Translations under genes and position numbers: made by a program | In this document: positions 1 to 12,781 of the stretch, in pieces | How the letters are laid out: each line of letters begins with the position of its first letter | How positions within the stretch are numbered: the first letter of the stretch is position 1 | Source: Isoetes taiwanensis | Lineage: Eukaryota; Streptophyta; Lycopodiopsida; Isoetales; Isoetaceae | Assembly (NCBI GenBank): GCA_021234155.1 | Contig: JAJEKV010000013.1 | Coordinates: forward strand, 17,365,616-17,429,615 | Direction of reading: 5' to 3' | Length of the DNA stretch: 64,000 nucleotides | The notes under the pieces: generated by a model | Seen by the model: only the letters and a program-made list of their open reading frames with translations | Database searches by the model: none | Told to the model about the DNA's origin: nothing

Positions 1-1710
1 TTAATGTTCAAATCGACGGTGAGTGTTGTTGCATATGTTTTTGTAACCTTTTTATTATCCTCCCCCATAATGCTCGTTGTATATAATGTATTTATATGTG
101 ATAGTATAATGAAAATTAATAAATGCTATATAAGTCATCTTCTAATTGTATTTGGTTTCTAATTTATTTTATGTCTCCTATAGCTTGCATTCACGATGTC
201 ACGGGCAAGTGTTAGCAATGCACATGGTCGAGATTTTCCATATCCCTTATTTGATGGTATCAATACTCCAAATTACAACGGAAGCACTACGTAGTGGTAT
301 GCTCACTACCTTTTGTTATAAATCATTGTCTATATCTTGTTGGTATAGTTTCTTGTAGAAGATACTATGACATTGTGGGTGCCTTGTGTGAGAATCTTGG
401 TGAATGATCAAACCAGCTCTTTGATTCAAGATGGATCATGGGCAGGATTGTGACCATCCCATAACTGGCACAGGCTGTCATAGAGATGGTCCTTATGAAT
501 ACCACAGTCGGCTTTTCGAGCTTTGGTGATCCAATGATAGGCACCCGATCTCTGAGCCGGTGGCCAAGTACTAGGGTATGGCGTGAAAAGTTGCTTTATG
601 ACAAGGTCAGCAGTATGCATCTGAAGTGAGATTCCTGAGAGACCTGGCAGAGGCTAGAATGCCTACCATGTTGTGCTGCTACACCATGACTCTAGAGGCT
701 CGATTGGAGGCTTTCGGAGAGAGTCCCGATGTAGTTATAGATGATATCGGAGTGTCCAACACCGGGCATAAAAGTAGGGTTGGGTTGTACTTATCGCAGT
801 GAATCAGTGAATTGAGACTTATGCGGTCCATACGATGATGTAGGCGATGATGCAGTACTGCGTGATTGAGCCATTGGGCAAAGGTTGGCGGAGGTCACTT
901 CCTGGGAGCCCGGTGAGGTGGCCAGAAGCCGACTTGGCATAGATAAAGGGGTACCCATAGAAAGGATAGTCCATGACCTACACCCTCTCCTCCTCACGGT
1001 CCTCTAGGAAACTACCCTCTCATTGAATTACGCCACATGTCCAAGGAGGCCGATAGGTGTTGATGAGATTGTGAGCTAGATGATGAGCATTAGAGACATG
1101 ACACCATCATTTCAAACCCTTTCACCCGGTCTTCCATCTAGGAGTCGGATGCCGGATGTATAGAGAGACTATTCTGTAAATGGCTATATTTTGAATATTT
1201 TCAAAAATGAGATATAAGTTGAATGATTACTAGTACAAAGAAATTTGTCAGCGGCGATATTTCTCTAGTTGAACCCTATTAAGTTGGATTTACCATGTTT
1301 AAACGGATTCGGGTAAGTATTTGTTACCTTGAGTTCTCATGCCCTAATGGTGATAATATAGCATTCTTGGCCTAGATTGAGTGTTCTATTTGCTTGGCCC
1401 GGATATGTGGATTATATATCTTAGCATATTTTCTTTTTGGTGTCCACATAGATGCTTTCTATTACATTCTTTAAGAGTTTGGGACATGATATTCTTGAAG
1501 AGTTTGGGGACGTGAACACTTCTTTCTTTTAGCAATCATACGCTCTTACTTTGTTTACATTATAGTTTTGCTTGGATATTATTAGTTTGAGAACATGTGG
1601 GATTTTGAACCCACGCTGCCTCATGTTCTATATATGCCCATAAGGATATATGGCGTATATGGTCTTCCATCTTTACCATGAGATTCTCCTTGTCTTTTCA
1701 CTTGTTCGTA
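1..1710. other. Unassigned degenerate sequence
   Basis: I see no gene that can be supported. A short stretch at about 225-285 reads, in one frame, like the FDG-N-P motif at the start of some plant retrotransposon gag proteins, but the match is too short to assign. The remainder has only short, unrelated open frames on both strands and moderately AT-rich sequence. It is probably old transposon debris. The right edge is set by the SINE-like array. Confidence 0.4.
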
Positions 1711-2247
1711 ATGCCATCTAATCCGATCGGTGGGGTTTGAGCCCCATTCGAAGTGGAGATCATCCATAACCAATGGCTTGACCACTAGGCGACTAACGCG
1801 ATGGTTATATTTTTTACATTCTTTTTTTTTTCGTTTCTATGCTTTTTCTCGACTCGTTTCCTTTTCATCTTCCCAATGGTATTCGGTGGGTTTTGAGCCC
1901 TAAGGTTGCCCATAACCACCGGCTTAACCACTAGGCCACCCGCGATGGATATCTTTTAGCACTTTTGTCTTTTCTTTAATGAACCAGCCAATGGTAGTCA
2001 ATGGGTTTGAGCCCGGCCGAGGTTGCCCATAACCAATGGCTTGAACCACTAAGCTACCCGTAGATGGATATCTTTTACACCTTTTTACCCCCTTTTTTTT
2101 GAACCATCCAATGTTAGTCGCTGGGTTTTGAGCCTCGTTTGGGGTTGCCCATAACCAATGATTTGACCATCAGGCCACCATCATGATGGATACCTTCTAC
2201 ATTTTTCTTTCTCTTTTGGACCAACAGATGATAGTCGATTTTGGTTT
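1711..2247 (-). repeat. Tail-to-head array of tRNA-derived SINE monomers
   Basis: Four nearly whole copies and a fifth partial copy lie about 110-150 bp apart (roughly 1715-1806, 1873-1953, 1986-2074, 2102-2193, 2219-2247). Read on the minus strand, each has a pol III A-box-like TGGCCTAGTGG followed about 40 nt later by a B-box-like GGGCTCAAACCC, the order and spacing of a tRNA-related promoter. T-rich linkers on the plus strand (A-rich on the minus strand) separate the units, as expected for SINE tails. The B box differs from the tRNA consensus in a way consistent with loss of a methylated CpG. The fifth unit is cut at 2247 by element A, and its other half resumes at 22247. I infer a SINE family; I do not recognise a named one. 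Confidence 0.65.
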
Positions 2248-3817
2248 TGTGACGTTCCCGTATTTATACCGTATATGTAAAAAATACATTGACACGCCAC
2301 CACATCTTACGCCGTGGGTTGACCTAAAAGGGATTTAATTAGCTATGTTAATTAAAACCATTAAGGATAATAACCTATGATTAAGGAAATTAATAATTAA
2401 GAAGGATAATTAAAGCCAATTATGGTTTGTTTTGGCACCAAACTCCCCCCGACTCAAGATGGTGTGACTACTATTTGATCCACTAGGATCACTCACCCCT
2501 CAGTCGACCCAAATCGAATCAGGTTGAGTCACTATGAGGCGGTTAGCGCCCAAAAGCACTTTATTCTTGACCTCACCAAAATCACCTAACAACCACTAGC
2601 CATTCTTTGCCTACCTACAACACCATGGAAGTACCCTATACGATAATTCCAGCCCAAACAAACACGTTAGTAGTAGATTAGCTTGTGAATTGTAGGATAG
2701 TAATTGGTCTCTCTCTTTGCTGAACATCGCTTTTGTTGAGATTAACCCTTTATCTCGTAAGTAGGGATTACATTTCAATTATGAATGGTGCTCGTTATGA
2801 ATTGGTTGATGCATCTATGAAGTATTTCTATGCTTCCATTAAAAACAGGGGACTTTAAAGGGTAGAGACCTCGAGCTCATTGTATGATAGTATGCTCCTA
2901 GATAGAGCCCCTCAAATATTCCCGGTAGATGGCCTGTGTGCAAGAGACCAATGGGTTGTAGAGACGCCATGGTGCGGCTTAGCACGAAAAGGAACCGCAG
3001 TGTGAAATAAAGGGTGGTCTTGCACACGAGCAAGGCTCACGAGATCTCTGGAGTGAGCTGGGCACGATAGCCGGTCCGTGAGGCAGGTATGGAGTGGAAA
3101 CCTCTGAGTGTGCCAAAGTGTGTCAGAGTATGGAGCATCTTGCACTTTAGTGTGTGCAAATTTAGGGTGAGTAAGTTGGAGTGGAATGCGGGGGTGTGAT
3201 GCATTTGCTGTCTTTAACCACCCATGGAACCATCCGAAGGGGACGCCCCACGACTGCCTCATGGACTGGGCGTCATGAACCCCGAGTAGACTCATAAAAG
3301 GTGATACCTCTCGAAATCAGGAAGAAGATCCTGGCGAAACCATACGTGAATCGACCCATCTCAAAGTGTGCAATGTGAGGGGCGGATGGAGTGGACAACC
3401 CTATTCGATGTTCTATGCCGCTAACGCCATTCCAAGACTCCTGCCTCCTCGCACGGTATCTCGATGATCCTCCGTCAGAGTCCTCGAGCTCTGGGTAGAA
3501 CCCGAGGTTTGGGGTGTTTTCTTAGTTTAGATGCACATTCTTTGCCGTTGATATTTGATGGACGCCACCCTTAGGTGGGTGGATATTTATATATATTTGA
3601 TTTATGCTCGTGTGCCCAACCCTTTGTATTCATGCTTCGCGACGTGGGAGCCATCGGCGTGGTCGAATGACACCTGGGTGCCCTTCACTCGAACATCTCT
3701 AATGGAGATGGCCCTGGTGGAGGCGGAGGAGCCCGCTCATGGCGCAGATGGTCGCCATGGGAGGAAAGATCCCGCATGTATATGGTAGGGGGTGGTATAT
3801 ATTCGTGGGCGTCATCA
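2248..3817 (+). repeat. 5' LTR of element A
   Basis: About 1.57 kb, starting TGTGACGTTCC and ending near GGCGTCATCA. It aligns along its length with 20632-22246, including the AT-rich stretch near its start (GGGATTTAATTAGCTATG) and a U5 block containing AGGGGCGGATGGAGTGG. The sequence after it (about 3818-3832) resembles a decayed Met-tRNA primer-binding site, inferred by comparison with element C. Confidence 0.85.
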
Positions 3818-6800
3818 GAAATATGAGCCGGATTTAGGTTGCTCGAAATCATAGCACCGCCAAACCCTAACTCGTGAAGTTCGGGTTAGTTAGAGGAGGC
3901 TAATCTAGTGTGTTGCTTAGTCCTCTTTGATGCTTGGCTTTGTGTTAGTTAAAGTATTAAGAAATTGTAGGTTTAAAGAAGTTGGGGCTACTTAGAGGTC
4001 CCAAGTTTGAGAGGGTTATAAATTTTTTGTAGGTAGTTTAAATGAAGGAGAAAGTGTTCCACCTGATCTAAGGCACTCCAAATACCCTAGGACGATTGTC
4101 ATTTCGCGGGAAAAATGGTCCAGGGAAGGCCCGGTCAACTTCGGAGCTTTTGATTTTGTCGCCTTCTTTGCCGGTGGAGACCTTAAATGCGCCGGCGCCT
4201 CGACCGTCGTCTAAGTCAACACCGGCCCGGAACAACCCCGGCGCCGCTTGCTGCGCCGACCCCCATCAGCAGTGGGGCCGCGGGAATGCGCTCGGCGCCC
4301 GGATCATGTCTGGCAGTATTTACCAGATAAAAATATCTTTTAATAAAGAAATAAAAGTTAATAAGAAAAATTTTAAATTTAAAAGTTAGCCTACCGTTCG
4401 GGAATATTACCTCATGGCTTCACTTGACTCCTCCACTGCCTGAACCGGGCCCCGCCATAGCCACCGATCCGACCTTGCTTCTTAGCCCTAGTTCCTCGCT
4501 AACCGGCGCCCTCGCGCAGCTTCCTAGCGCCGCTATTAGACCTTGGCGCCATAAGCCATGGCCAACACTAAAAGGTCTTTCCGGGACCCACTAACCTTAC
4601 TATAGCCCGGATCTACGCTTTGATCATTTCCCGAAATGTAATCTGAGCCGCAACGATTGACATACTCCTAGGCCAGACTGTAATCTTGATCCGGCTGAGA
4701 ACCTCATGACTTCCTTACACCATGGCGAGCAAGCTTTGACTTGGTCATGATCGATTAAGTTCTACCTCCGAATGTGAAGGACACACGAGAGGAGGGGACG
4801 CATAAGGATGAGCCCGGCCAGCATCGAAGCTTGGCGGGGATGATCGCCGAAGATCGAGCAATCGTGGCTCGGGGTAGGGGAGATATCGGTTACACGAAAT
4901 GGCGTTGCCGTTATAGATGGCGAGGAGCCATCAATTCCCCATACCGATGGGATGAGGATTCCATGACTTCATATAGGCGGATCCACGATATATCGGCATT
5001 GATTATTTAATAACCATCCGGTCGATATAATTATTAGCCGGTACCTGTTGAACTTCTTCCCATGGCATGCTAACGGTATTTCGGGTTGAAGAAGACAGGA
5101 GAAACCCGGGAGTTAGGGGAAAAGCGAGGAGAGGATCCAGGAGAAGGAGGAAGAAGGCTGAGCAGACAGTAGAACCCACCGGGGGAAGGGCATCTGGGAG
5201 TGGCAGGAGCCAACCTTGAGCACTCTGTGATTGAAGCCTGGGAGGAAAGGCCGTCCGCCCACGGAAGTCGGCCAGTCAATACAGAGGAAAAAGTTAAGGG
5301 TATCAGTAGCTTTTGGCAAACATGAAGCTCAGTCGGAGAGGCGAGGAGGAGGAAGCGGAGTGGATCGTCCAGAGCCCATGTTGGGAGCCAAAGGCGTACA
5401 CAAAAGGGGAGCCGCCTCTAACCCTGCTCCTGAAAGCTCCTCCAGTCACCAGAGCCGGAACTGCTGTCATGCTCGCGGGGAATCAAGTAAGTTTTGAGAA
5501 TCAACCCAACCTTCGATCACGGAGCTTCGGAGAGGTTGGATTGGAGAGATTGCCGAGGAGTTCAGGAACCGACCTCATAGCTTCGAGACTTTTGCCATTT
5601 GGCCTCCAAAGAGCGCAGGAGGCTATCTAGTGGCACTTTTGGTGATGATGCCAATCTTTACTTAAATCCACGCAAAGAGATTCACATCATGCCTAAGGAT
5701 TTAGCCCTACTTGCTTGGGGTCCGAGGAGAACATCGCTAACATAAATTTTCTTGAGTTCTGCATTGTAAATATTTTTGAGATTTAATAAAAAACTTTTGT
5801 TTTGTAGTAAAACCTTTTATTTTGTGTTATCTGAAAATCTTTGACGTCGACATAATAAAAGTTAAAAAGGATCTTAAAGTTTTCATTCATTTGTCATACT
5901 CTGCTTTCCTTCTTCCTCCCTCCTTCTATGGCATCATGGCGATACCCAAACCTTCTTGCATGGTATCAGGCGGAGGCTTGGGATCATAAGTGCCCTTACC
6001 GACATTCGCGGCCCTTATGGCATATAGCGCCTGAACCTCATCACTAATATCGGCGGCGCAGTTATCGTTTTAGACTTTATGGAGAGATGGCTTCCTTGTG
6101 TATCCTCTTGGGATCTCCCCAGTATTATCCCCGGCAGAGTAGTCCTGGGATATTGAGAGGCGACACCCATGCGTATGATAATGTCTTTGAAGAGCTTCAG
6201 ATGGGGTGCAAACACCTGCCGTTGTGCGTCGGGGCGACAATATCTTGAGGTTGCCTTACCGGCTTCGCCATCCTCATGGATCTGTCGTTGAGGATGAAAC
6301 TTTGCCTGTGAAAAGGCAAAACTCACGAATCTTCGAGGAGGAGGAAGAAGATGAACGCTATAGGTATGGGCGACTTAGCGTTGGAAACGGTCTTGAAGGA
6401 GATGCCACCATGCGGGAACCGTTTACGCTTGTATGCCGAGAACGGGTATATTGAAATGTATCTGGGGCAAGAATATCTTCTCTTGATGATATCATCACCG
6501 ACCCTATCACATGGTGGCCGGGTTTACGCCGTAGTGACCCATGTGCTATATGAGCTAGCGGACATCTGATAGATGATTTCATCGACCCGGCTCTATTGAG
6601 CTTCCCGGAAAGAATTACTCAGTTCCCGGAACCACCATAGAGCCACCGGAGACTTTCTTTGCTACCGGCGAACCGTCACGGAGATCCACCGGCCCTCGAC
6701 CCTCACCGGGTGCTTCATACTATGGGACCTCATGTTCCCAACATTAATGGTTGGTTCCCTCAGATTCTGGATGAGAAAGGAGGATCTATACATAATCCCC

Positions 6801-8580
6801 GCTCATCCGAGAGGAAGAGCAAACAAGAACTCAAGGAAGAAGAAGTCCCTATGGACTTAGACAAGGAGGTGGCCACGCCGAGATCCCGCATGGGAAGGTA
6901 TCGGGGAAACCTTACCCGCTTCTTCTGCTCAGCTTTTGGGCAAGTTCTTTTATAGCTCCGAGATTTGGGGCGAGGCTCTGCTTCATGGTGGACCCTCCGC
7001 GGCGGTTCTCCACATTGGTCGCACAAGAAGCTTCCTATCGTGACGCGTCGTTCACTATGTACAAATGCAGCCGGGATCTTTGCCTAACGCCCTTGGGACA
7101 AGACATTGCACCACGATGAGCATGTGTGAAGCTCCTTCTGGCAGCCCCATTGCTGCTGTTGCTTATCTGCCAGAGCTTTGTGGCTTCCACGCAAAGTAGA
7201 CTTCCAAGGCGACTTCACGCTTCGACACTGAGAGCATGCCACCACCTCCCTCTGCCTCAATGAATGAAGGGGAGGACCTAGCTCTTAAATAATTGTAATT
7301 GGCCACATTTTGTATTACGCAGATAGATGTAAGGATTTTGGTTTGGCAATTTCTAACCATTCTAGTTGCAATGTCTAACATCAATTGTGACTATTGTCTC
7401 CGATAGTAGATACAATTAGGTGTTTCTCTTCCATGATGTGTTCTTCTATCTGTTGAAGTTAGGGCATAATGAAATTGTTCAATGTTCCTATTCCATTTTG
7501 CAATAGATCTTGGAAAAACACTTTCGAAGGAGAATATAGGGAGAGGATTACCGTCACGATAGGGAGAATGATCGGAGCCGCTGAGCGATTAAACCAGCCA
7601 AAGAATATGAGTACAGAATTGGGACGAAGGTTGTGAATGAACACACTGCAGTGCTGATCCAGCCAGAGGATGATGGAGATAGTTGGCATTCTGGGGCTTG
7701 ACCCTCCGAGGACCTAAGCAAACTCTTCGCACTGTGGGACTGACCAGGATTATGTCCGAACACTTGACTTTCGAGGATGCCAACGACCACACGGTAAGCA
7801 AACTACTATGCTTTAAAGGGCTTTCAATCTCGCCTTATTATTAATATGGCTGGATTACCAGCACAATTGTCGTTCCCAGACTGGTGCGTTCTGAAAAACT
7901 CGTTAGAGTACATGCATTAAAGTGATATTACTCAATCTCTGCCCATTTCTGAGCCGGGCGGTCTCGCTAGTTTGGTTTTGTTTACATGTTATATATTGGG
8001 ATTGGACAATCTCCAGTAATATGGTACCATCAATCACCAATGGAATGGCAGTTTTTCACTTGAAATAAAGAGATGTTTGCCGTCGTGCGCTGTAATCTCT
8101 ATCTACCTATCCAGAAATGATATTTACCGCGAAGACTTTATGTTACTATACGCTTATACTTTCATATACTTTCGATATAGGCGGTGCCGCATAGCAGCCG
8201 TCACAGCCAGACGCCCTCGAATACCCGATGACTAACACTGGCAGAGCGTGTTAATGAAAAGACAATTAAGAGCGAGTTCACAGGCTTATATGTTGTTGCA
8301 TTCCAACCTCGGCACTACACCGAGAGAAAAGCGGTTGGGAGTTACCTTATGACGCCAAATTAAAGCGCCGACCATCTCCACTGAAACCGGTACTGTGCAC
8401 ACTGGAGGTCCGTTCCTAGCGTCGCCGGTTCACCAGGGATAGCACCACCTCCTCACAATCAACAACCGCCATCTTGATGCGTGTGATATGTCGGTGACCA
8501 TTACAAAGCGCCGGGATAAAGAATACCGCCAAGGCGGTTGTCGTCCATAACTAGTATATGGAAGAATAGGAAGCGGCCCG
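3818..8580. other. Element A leader and 5' internal region, no recognisable gene
   Basis: This is about 4.8 kb between the 5' LTR and the first gag-like sequence. Several GC-rich open frames of 60-105 codons exist (for example 4096-4389 and 5231-5630), but none has a motif I recognise and they overlap in several frames. It may hold decayed accessory coding sequence like that of element C, but I cannot show homology. Confidence 0.35.
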
Positions 8581-8599
8581 GTTGATGGGAAATCTGAAG

Positions 8600-9440
8600 T
8601 GAATGCGGAGTCACGGTTGGGCCGAAATGAAGATTTGGGAAGTCATGGCAGCGGAAAAAGGATCTGAGGAAAGGTTGTTACCACAAACCGGGGCGTTGCC
8701 GGTATTTGGTGGAAGAGCTATCTTTAGAAACCAACATGGATAGAAGCGGTGCAAGTTCAAAGTTTTAAAAGCTTTTAAAGTCGCATTATATATTGCCTAG
8801 ATGCTTCGTACAACAAATTCAGACCTTCTCTGAGTTGAAAGGTGAGTCGAACTACTTGATGAATTTATGCGCTTTGCAATTTTATCTTACCGGGTATGAA
8901 TGAAAGAAGGCTGATGGAAGGCTACATTGAAGGGTTGGCCCCATCAACGTTAAGCGAATGGTTAAGGCCATAGATCAATCGATTCGGAGTGAGGCTGAGC
9001 ATTGAGCCTGGGAGGACACACCAGGAACCCGATGTCTAAAATGCTGCTCCTTACTGCGTACGGCGTTCACACCTTACAAAGCCCGGCTACCATGGTCGCT
9101 TGGGGGCCCTCGTGAGAACTCTTATGGCGCGGAAAAGAAAGTCGCCGACGCGGCCGATAGCAGAACAATGTCGGTAAGGAAGTTTGGAACCTCTTGATCT
9201 ATTCCTAAAGAGGCCGAAACGGCTCCGCCCGAGGATAAAGTGCTTCTGAGGTGTATCGCGGCCCGGACATATCTTGAAATTGTCCTTATGTCCGCATGGG
9301 AGAATACCCGGTGGCCATGGCCGACCTCGATTGGGGCGATCTCGAGGTCAACGGCACACATGGGAGGCTCAGAGGCCTACATTCGCGATTAAATCTCATA
9401 TCCCCTTGCGGCTAAGGCGGCAATGTTTGAAATTGAAGCT
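8600..9440 (+). pseudogene. gag remnant of element A
   Basis: The stretch around 8810-8990 resembles the C-terminal half of a Ty3 gag capsid: a short block with the usual spacing of an L-rich helix region followed by an EGLAP-like motif comparable to the GLKPE/GLRPE block of plant Gypsy gag. A basic, charged region follows up to the protease. It is broken and is placed by order and local similarity only. Confidence 0.5.
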
Positions 9441-9720
9441 GTGTCATTTCCACCATAGGTCAAGTGAGCAGTAAACCCTTTATAATTCTTATGGATACGG
9501 AAGTACCTATAATTTGCTTCTCTAGAATGGCCCAAGTCTTCTGACTTGAAACATTGAGGAGTCAATAGAGGCATGTCACTCTGCGATGGTAAGTTGACAC
9601 CTACTCATGACGTGTAATCTCAAGATCTGTTGCCAGTTACACCGATTTAACTTTAGACCGAGTTGATGGATATATTAAAATCACGACCTTATTGTGGTAT
9701 GGAATTCTTGGCATCTGCAA
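9440..9720 (+). pseudogene. Retropepsin-like protease remnant of element A
   Basis: A short stretch at about 9460-9530 resembles the start of the plant Ty3 protease domain, with a hydrophobic strand leading into a D-T pair where the family has its catalytic D-T/S-G. It lies between the gag remnant and RT, as expected for a Ty3 element. Only part of the domain is recognisable. Confidence 0.45.
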
Positions 9721-10029
9721 AGGCCAACATAGGCTAGCGGAGATTACCTTCAGCGACTAGTAAAGTAACTATTAAGGTGAACCGACCAGCCTATTATGCA
9801 GTCTATGCCCATGAGCTGGATTAGATAAAATATCATGAGAAAAGCTCCTTTCGTCATTAGACTGCCTCCATTGAGTCGAGATACTAAGCGGCCGTGTCGA
9901 CACCTGCCGGAGGGATTGCTAATCTTCTCAGGTGATCACCGGGATGATCGAGCTTCCTCCTTTAGAGGGTAGAATATTGAATAGCTAGAGCGGAGTACTA
10001 AGCCTACCAAGGCCCGATGCTTGTATGAG

Positions 10030-10730
10030 TCCTCGAGTTGGCGGAGCTTAAGAAGCAACTTCAAGAGTTACTAAACCTAGGTTTCATTAGGTCTAGTGTT
10101 TTGAAAGCCTTTTTATCCTATTCTTTTGTTAAAGAAAAGGATGGCTCCTATGAGGGATGTGTATTGATTATGACAGCTCAACAAACCTATACATCAAGAA
10201 TACATTATGGCTTTGCCAGAAGCAGATGATCTAATGGATAATTACAGGGAGCCAGTTTTCTCAAAAATTGATTTACGCTCGGATATCATCAAATAAGGAT
10301 TAAGGAGGGACATTCATAAGTGCCTTCGCTTTTGAATATGGGCATTATGAGTTTACCGTTATGCTTTTGGATTAACAATGCCCATAGCGTTTATGCGGTT
10401 TGTGAATGATGTCTTCGACCCAATGCTTGGATGACTTTGTTGTTATTTTCTTTGGCGACATTCTCATCTATAAATGCAAAGACCCTGCAGAACATAGAAA
10501 CTTATCTTCAGATTGGCCTAGAAAGCTCCAGGACGCCATCAGCTCTTTGCCAAGTTCTCTAAATGCAAGTTTGCCCTCAGAAAGGTGGTTATTTGGGCCA
10601 TGTCATTTTAGTGAGGGAATTGCTCACGAGTCCGGCAAAATACGGGCCGGTAGGGAATGGCCTATTCGGGGAAATGTTTGAAGTCAAGTTTCTTGGGATT
10701 AGCGGACCATTGTCGGAAATTTGGCGGGAT
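10030..10730 (+). pseudogene. Reverse transcriptase remnant of element A
   Basis: It begins with a segment like the plant Ty3 RT opening (ELKKQLQELL, then GFIR and VKEKDGS) and continues with the palm-domain neighbourhood DDFVV-F-DILIY, where the family has its catalytic aspartates, and the following GYLGHVI block. The order and spacing match Ty3 RT. It is a broken fossil. Confidence 0.85.
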
Positions 10731-11250
10731 TTTGCAAAGTTGCAGCACCTCTTACAAACCTTACAAAGCATGAAAGTGAAGGATTGGATGGAACATGGGA
10801 GGCAAAAGTTGAGGGGAGTTTCAGTATGCTTAAAATGCCTTACTTGTCGGCCACCAGTTCTCACATTGCAGATCGGAAAAGGATAAACTAGTGGCACCCG
10901 GATGCGATGGAATTACCCACGAGGTGGAGTCCCTATCTGGGGGAGGGGAGGGTTGTGCCTATGATTCCAAAGAAAATGAGCAGACGGAGAAGATACCCTA
11001 CCCATGATCATGAATTGCTAGCCGTTGTCTAAAGTACCTATATGGGATATGAACACTACCTTCTTGGTAGAAGATTCCAGTTGGATCTGGACCATCAAAG
11101 TCTCATTGTTTATCCACCCGTGAAATCTCAATCTCCGAGTCGGGAGAAGATGGATGGAATTTCACGGAGAATATGATTTTGAGATTATATACAAGCTTTG
11201 GCAAGCACAATGTGGTTGCTTGGATCTCGTTAATCATACCATCCCTTAGT
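10730..11250 (+). pseudogene. RNase H remnant of element A
   Basis: It follows RT directly. Recognisable pieces are THDHELLAVV and a YLLGRRF-like block, then a short match to the EYDFEI-Y region at the end of the Ty3 RNase H domain. It is broken, and its position between RT and integrase supports the call. Confidence 0.7.
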
Positions 11251-11259
11251 AACGAACCC

Positions 11260-12350
11260 ATTCTAATACATTCCTCAGGTAAATTTGCGGAAACAGATAG
11301 AAGCAGGATAGCAGCCTACGGGGATTTGGGATAGTTTGGCTAAGGAGGCTTCCATACGGATGATAAAGGGCGAAGTCTTTGGTGCATATAAGAAAGAGAC
11401 CATGACTATGTTACAAAGAGATAGGCGTGCACCGAGACGAGTCAGTAAGCTAATCTTCCTGACACACAGCAGCCCTGTTTGAACCTTGATTTTATGAGAA
11501 CCTACTTTGGGCCGGCTCGGTTGATACAAAACTGCTACCAGAAAAAGGATATTGCGGTCACGATAGCGGTGTTGGTGTAACCGGCAAACCATTTGGCGAT
11601 TAAGGATTCGGTGCAACCTGCGGATACCCTTCCATCGGGAGGTAATGCTAACGCCGTTTCCTGGTGGGCCTTCCGCGTACTCTCAAGTGGTGCATAAGCG
11701 TTAATGATGATGAATATGACGAAATTGTCGAAGCCAACAGCTAACTGCCATGTCGTGCCGGACAGCGCCGATCTTTGCTACGCTGTTGCCCGAAGAGATC
11801 TTGATTACCCACGAGATACCACGAGTTATTATCAGGCGGGATCCCCAAGTCGCGTAGAATTACGTGAAGGACTCTTTACGCCACCATCAGTTCAACTTAC
11901 TTATGAGTGAAATATCATCTCAAATAGATAGGGTGGGAGCCGAACATACCAATAGCATTAGAGGATATACTAAAGTTATGTGTGGAGTAACATCACAATA
12001 CCATTATATTGCTCGGTGAGTTTACCTATGACAGGTCTTCAGAATGTCTCCTTTGCAGTAAAATTATGAACATCAATGTACTCAGACATATGGCAACTTA
12101 CATTTCTAAAGTGGGGTTTCTCCAAAAAGTTTGGCAGCTACTTATTAAACGCAGTGTCAGAAAGGAGAATAGTAACCTGAGAACCTAGTTTTAAAGTGGT
12201 AGATAGAGTTTGGCTTAGGGTGGAGTGGCTCGGCCAAGCTTAAAGGTGTGGCACAGAGGATTAACTTGGATGGTGGACCATTCAAAATTGATGACGTGTT
12301 AGATGACGTATCGGCCCAGACATTTGTTTGAAAATCCACAGGGTCTTTCC
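11260..12350 (+). pseudogene. Integrase remnant of element A
   Basis: The region lies after RNase H in the position of Ty3 integrase and keeps roughly the usual length. Motifs are weak; the call rests mainly on order and on the chromodomain-like sequence that follows. It is a broken fossil. Confidence 0.45.
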
Positions 12351-12359
12351 ACGTCTTGT

Positions 12360-12516
12360 GCCCACCCGTCAGGAGGTTTTGGATGCCCCTACCTCCTCAA
12401 GAAATATGGCAGGCGAGCAGGAATGATTTTGAAGCTCTCTTTTCTTGATCGAGCATATAAACAAACAGAAGGACTCAAATGTTGCAATGCTTGGTTAAGT
12501 GAGCATACCACCTGAG
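12360..12516 (+). pseudogene. Chromodomain-like tail of element A, left part
   Basis: After the integrase region a short block resembles the LVKW core of a chromovirus chromodomain. The similarity ends at the edge of the inserted block that starts near 12517. A second chromodomain-like piece with an EDATW motif lies beyond that block at 19883-19945. Both are short and the assignment is tentative. Confidence 0.45.
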
Positions 12517-12539
12517 AACCCCAAAAAGAATCATTACTA

Positions 12540-12781
12540 ATTTTTTTTTTTTTTTTTTTTTGAGGTAAGGTGTGTTTTTAATATAATAATAATAAAGATC
12601 TGAAGAAGTCCCAATGGGACAAATAGGAAACATTAGGGCTATTAAATGGGTTCTCTATGCATCTTGATGATGGCATTAAAAGAGATCCTATTCCAGCAAC
12701 ATAATGGTAGAGAGACCCTATCCCGGTTGATTACTTTCGTTGCTTTCTCCACTAAACTCCGAATTGTTCCACCATTAGACC
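12540..12781 (-). mobile_element. Short retroposon copy (truncated LINE or SINE) with TSD
   Basis: On the plus strand it begins with a long T run (12541-12562), the complement of a poly(A) tail. CATTACTA occurs directly before it (12532-12539) and after it (12782-12789), an 8-bp target duplication. The minus-strand sequence before the tail resembles the 3' end of a plant L1 (tract of TTATTATTATATTAAAAACACACC), so a strongly 5'-truncated L1 of about 240 bp is more likely than a SINE. Confidence 0.65.

Noticed and set aside
1711-2247. Cluster of functional tRNA genes on the minus strand
   Set aside because: A- and B-box-like motifs are present, but I cannot draw a cloverleaf with an anticodon stem, and the units have A-rich tails as SINEs do.
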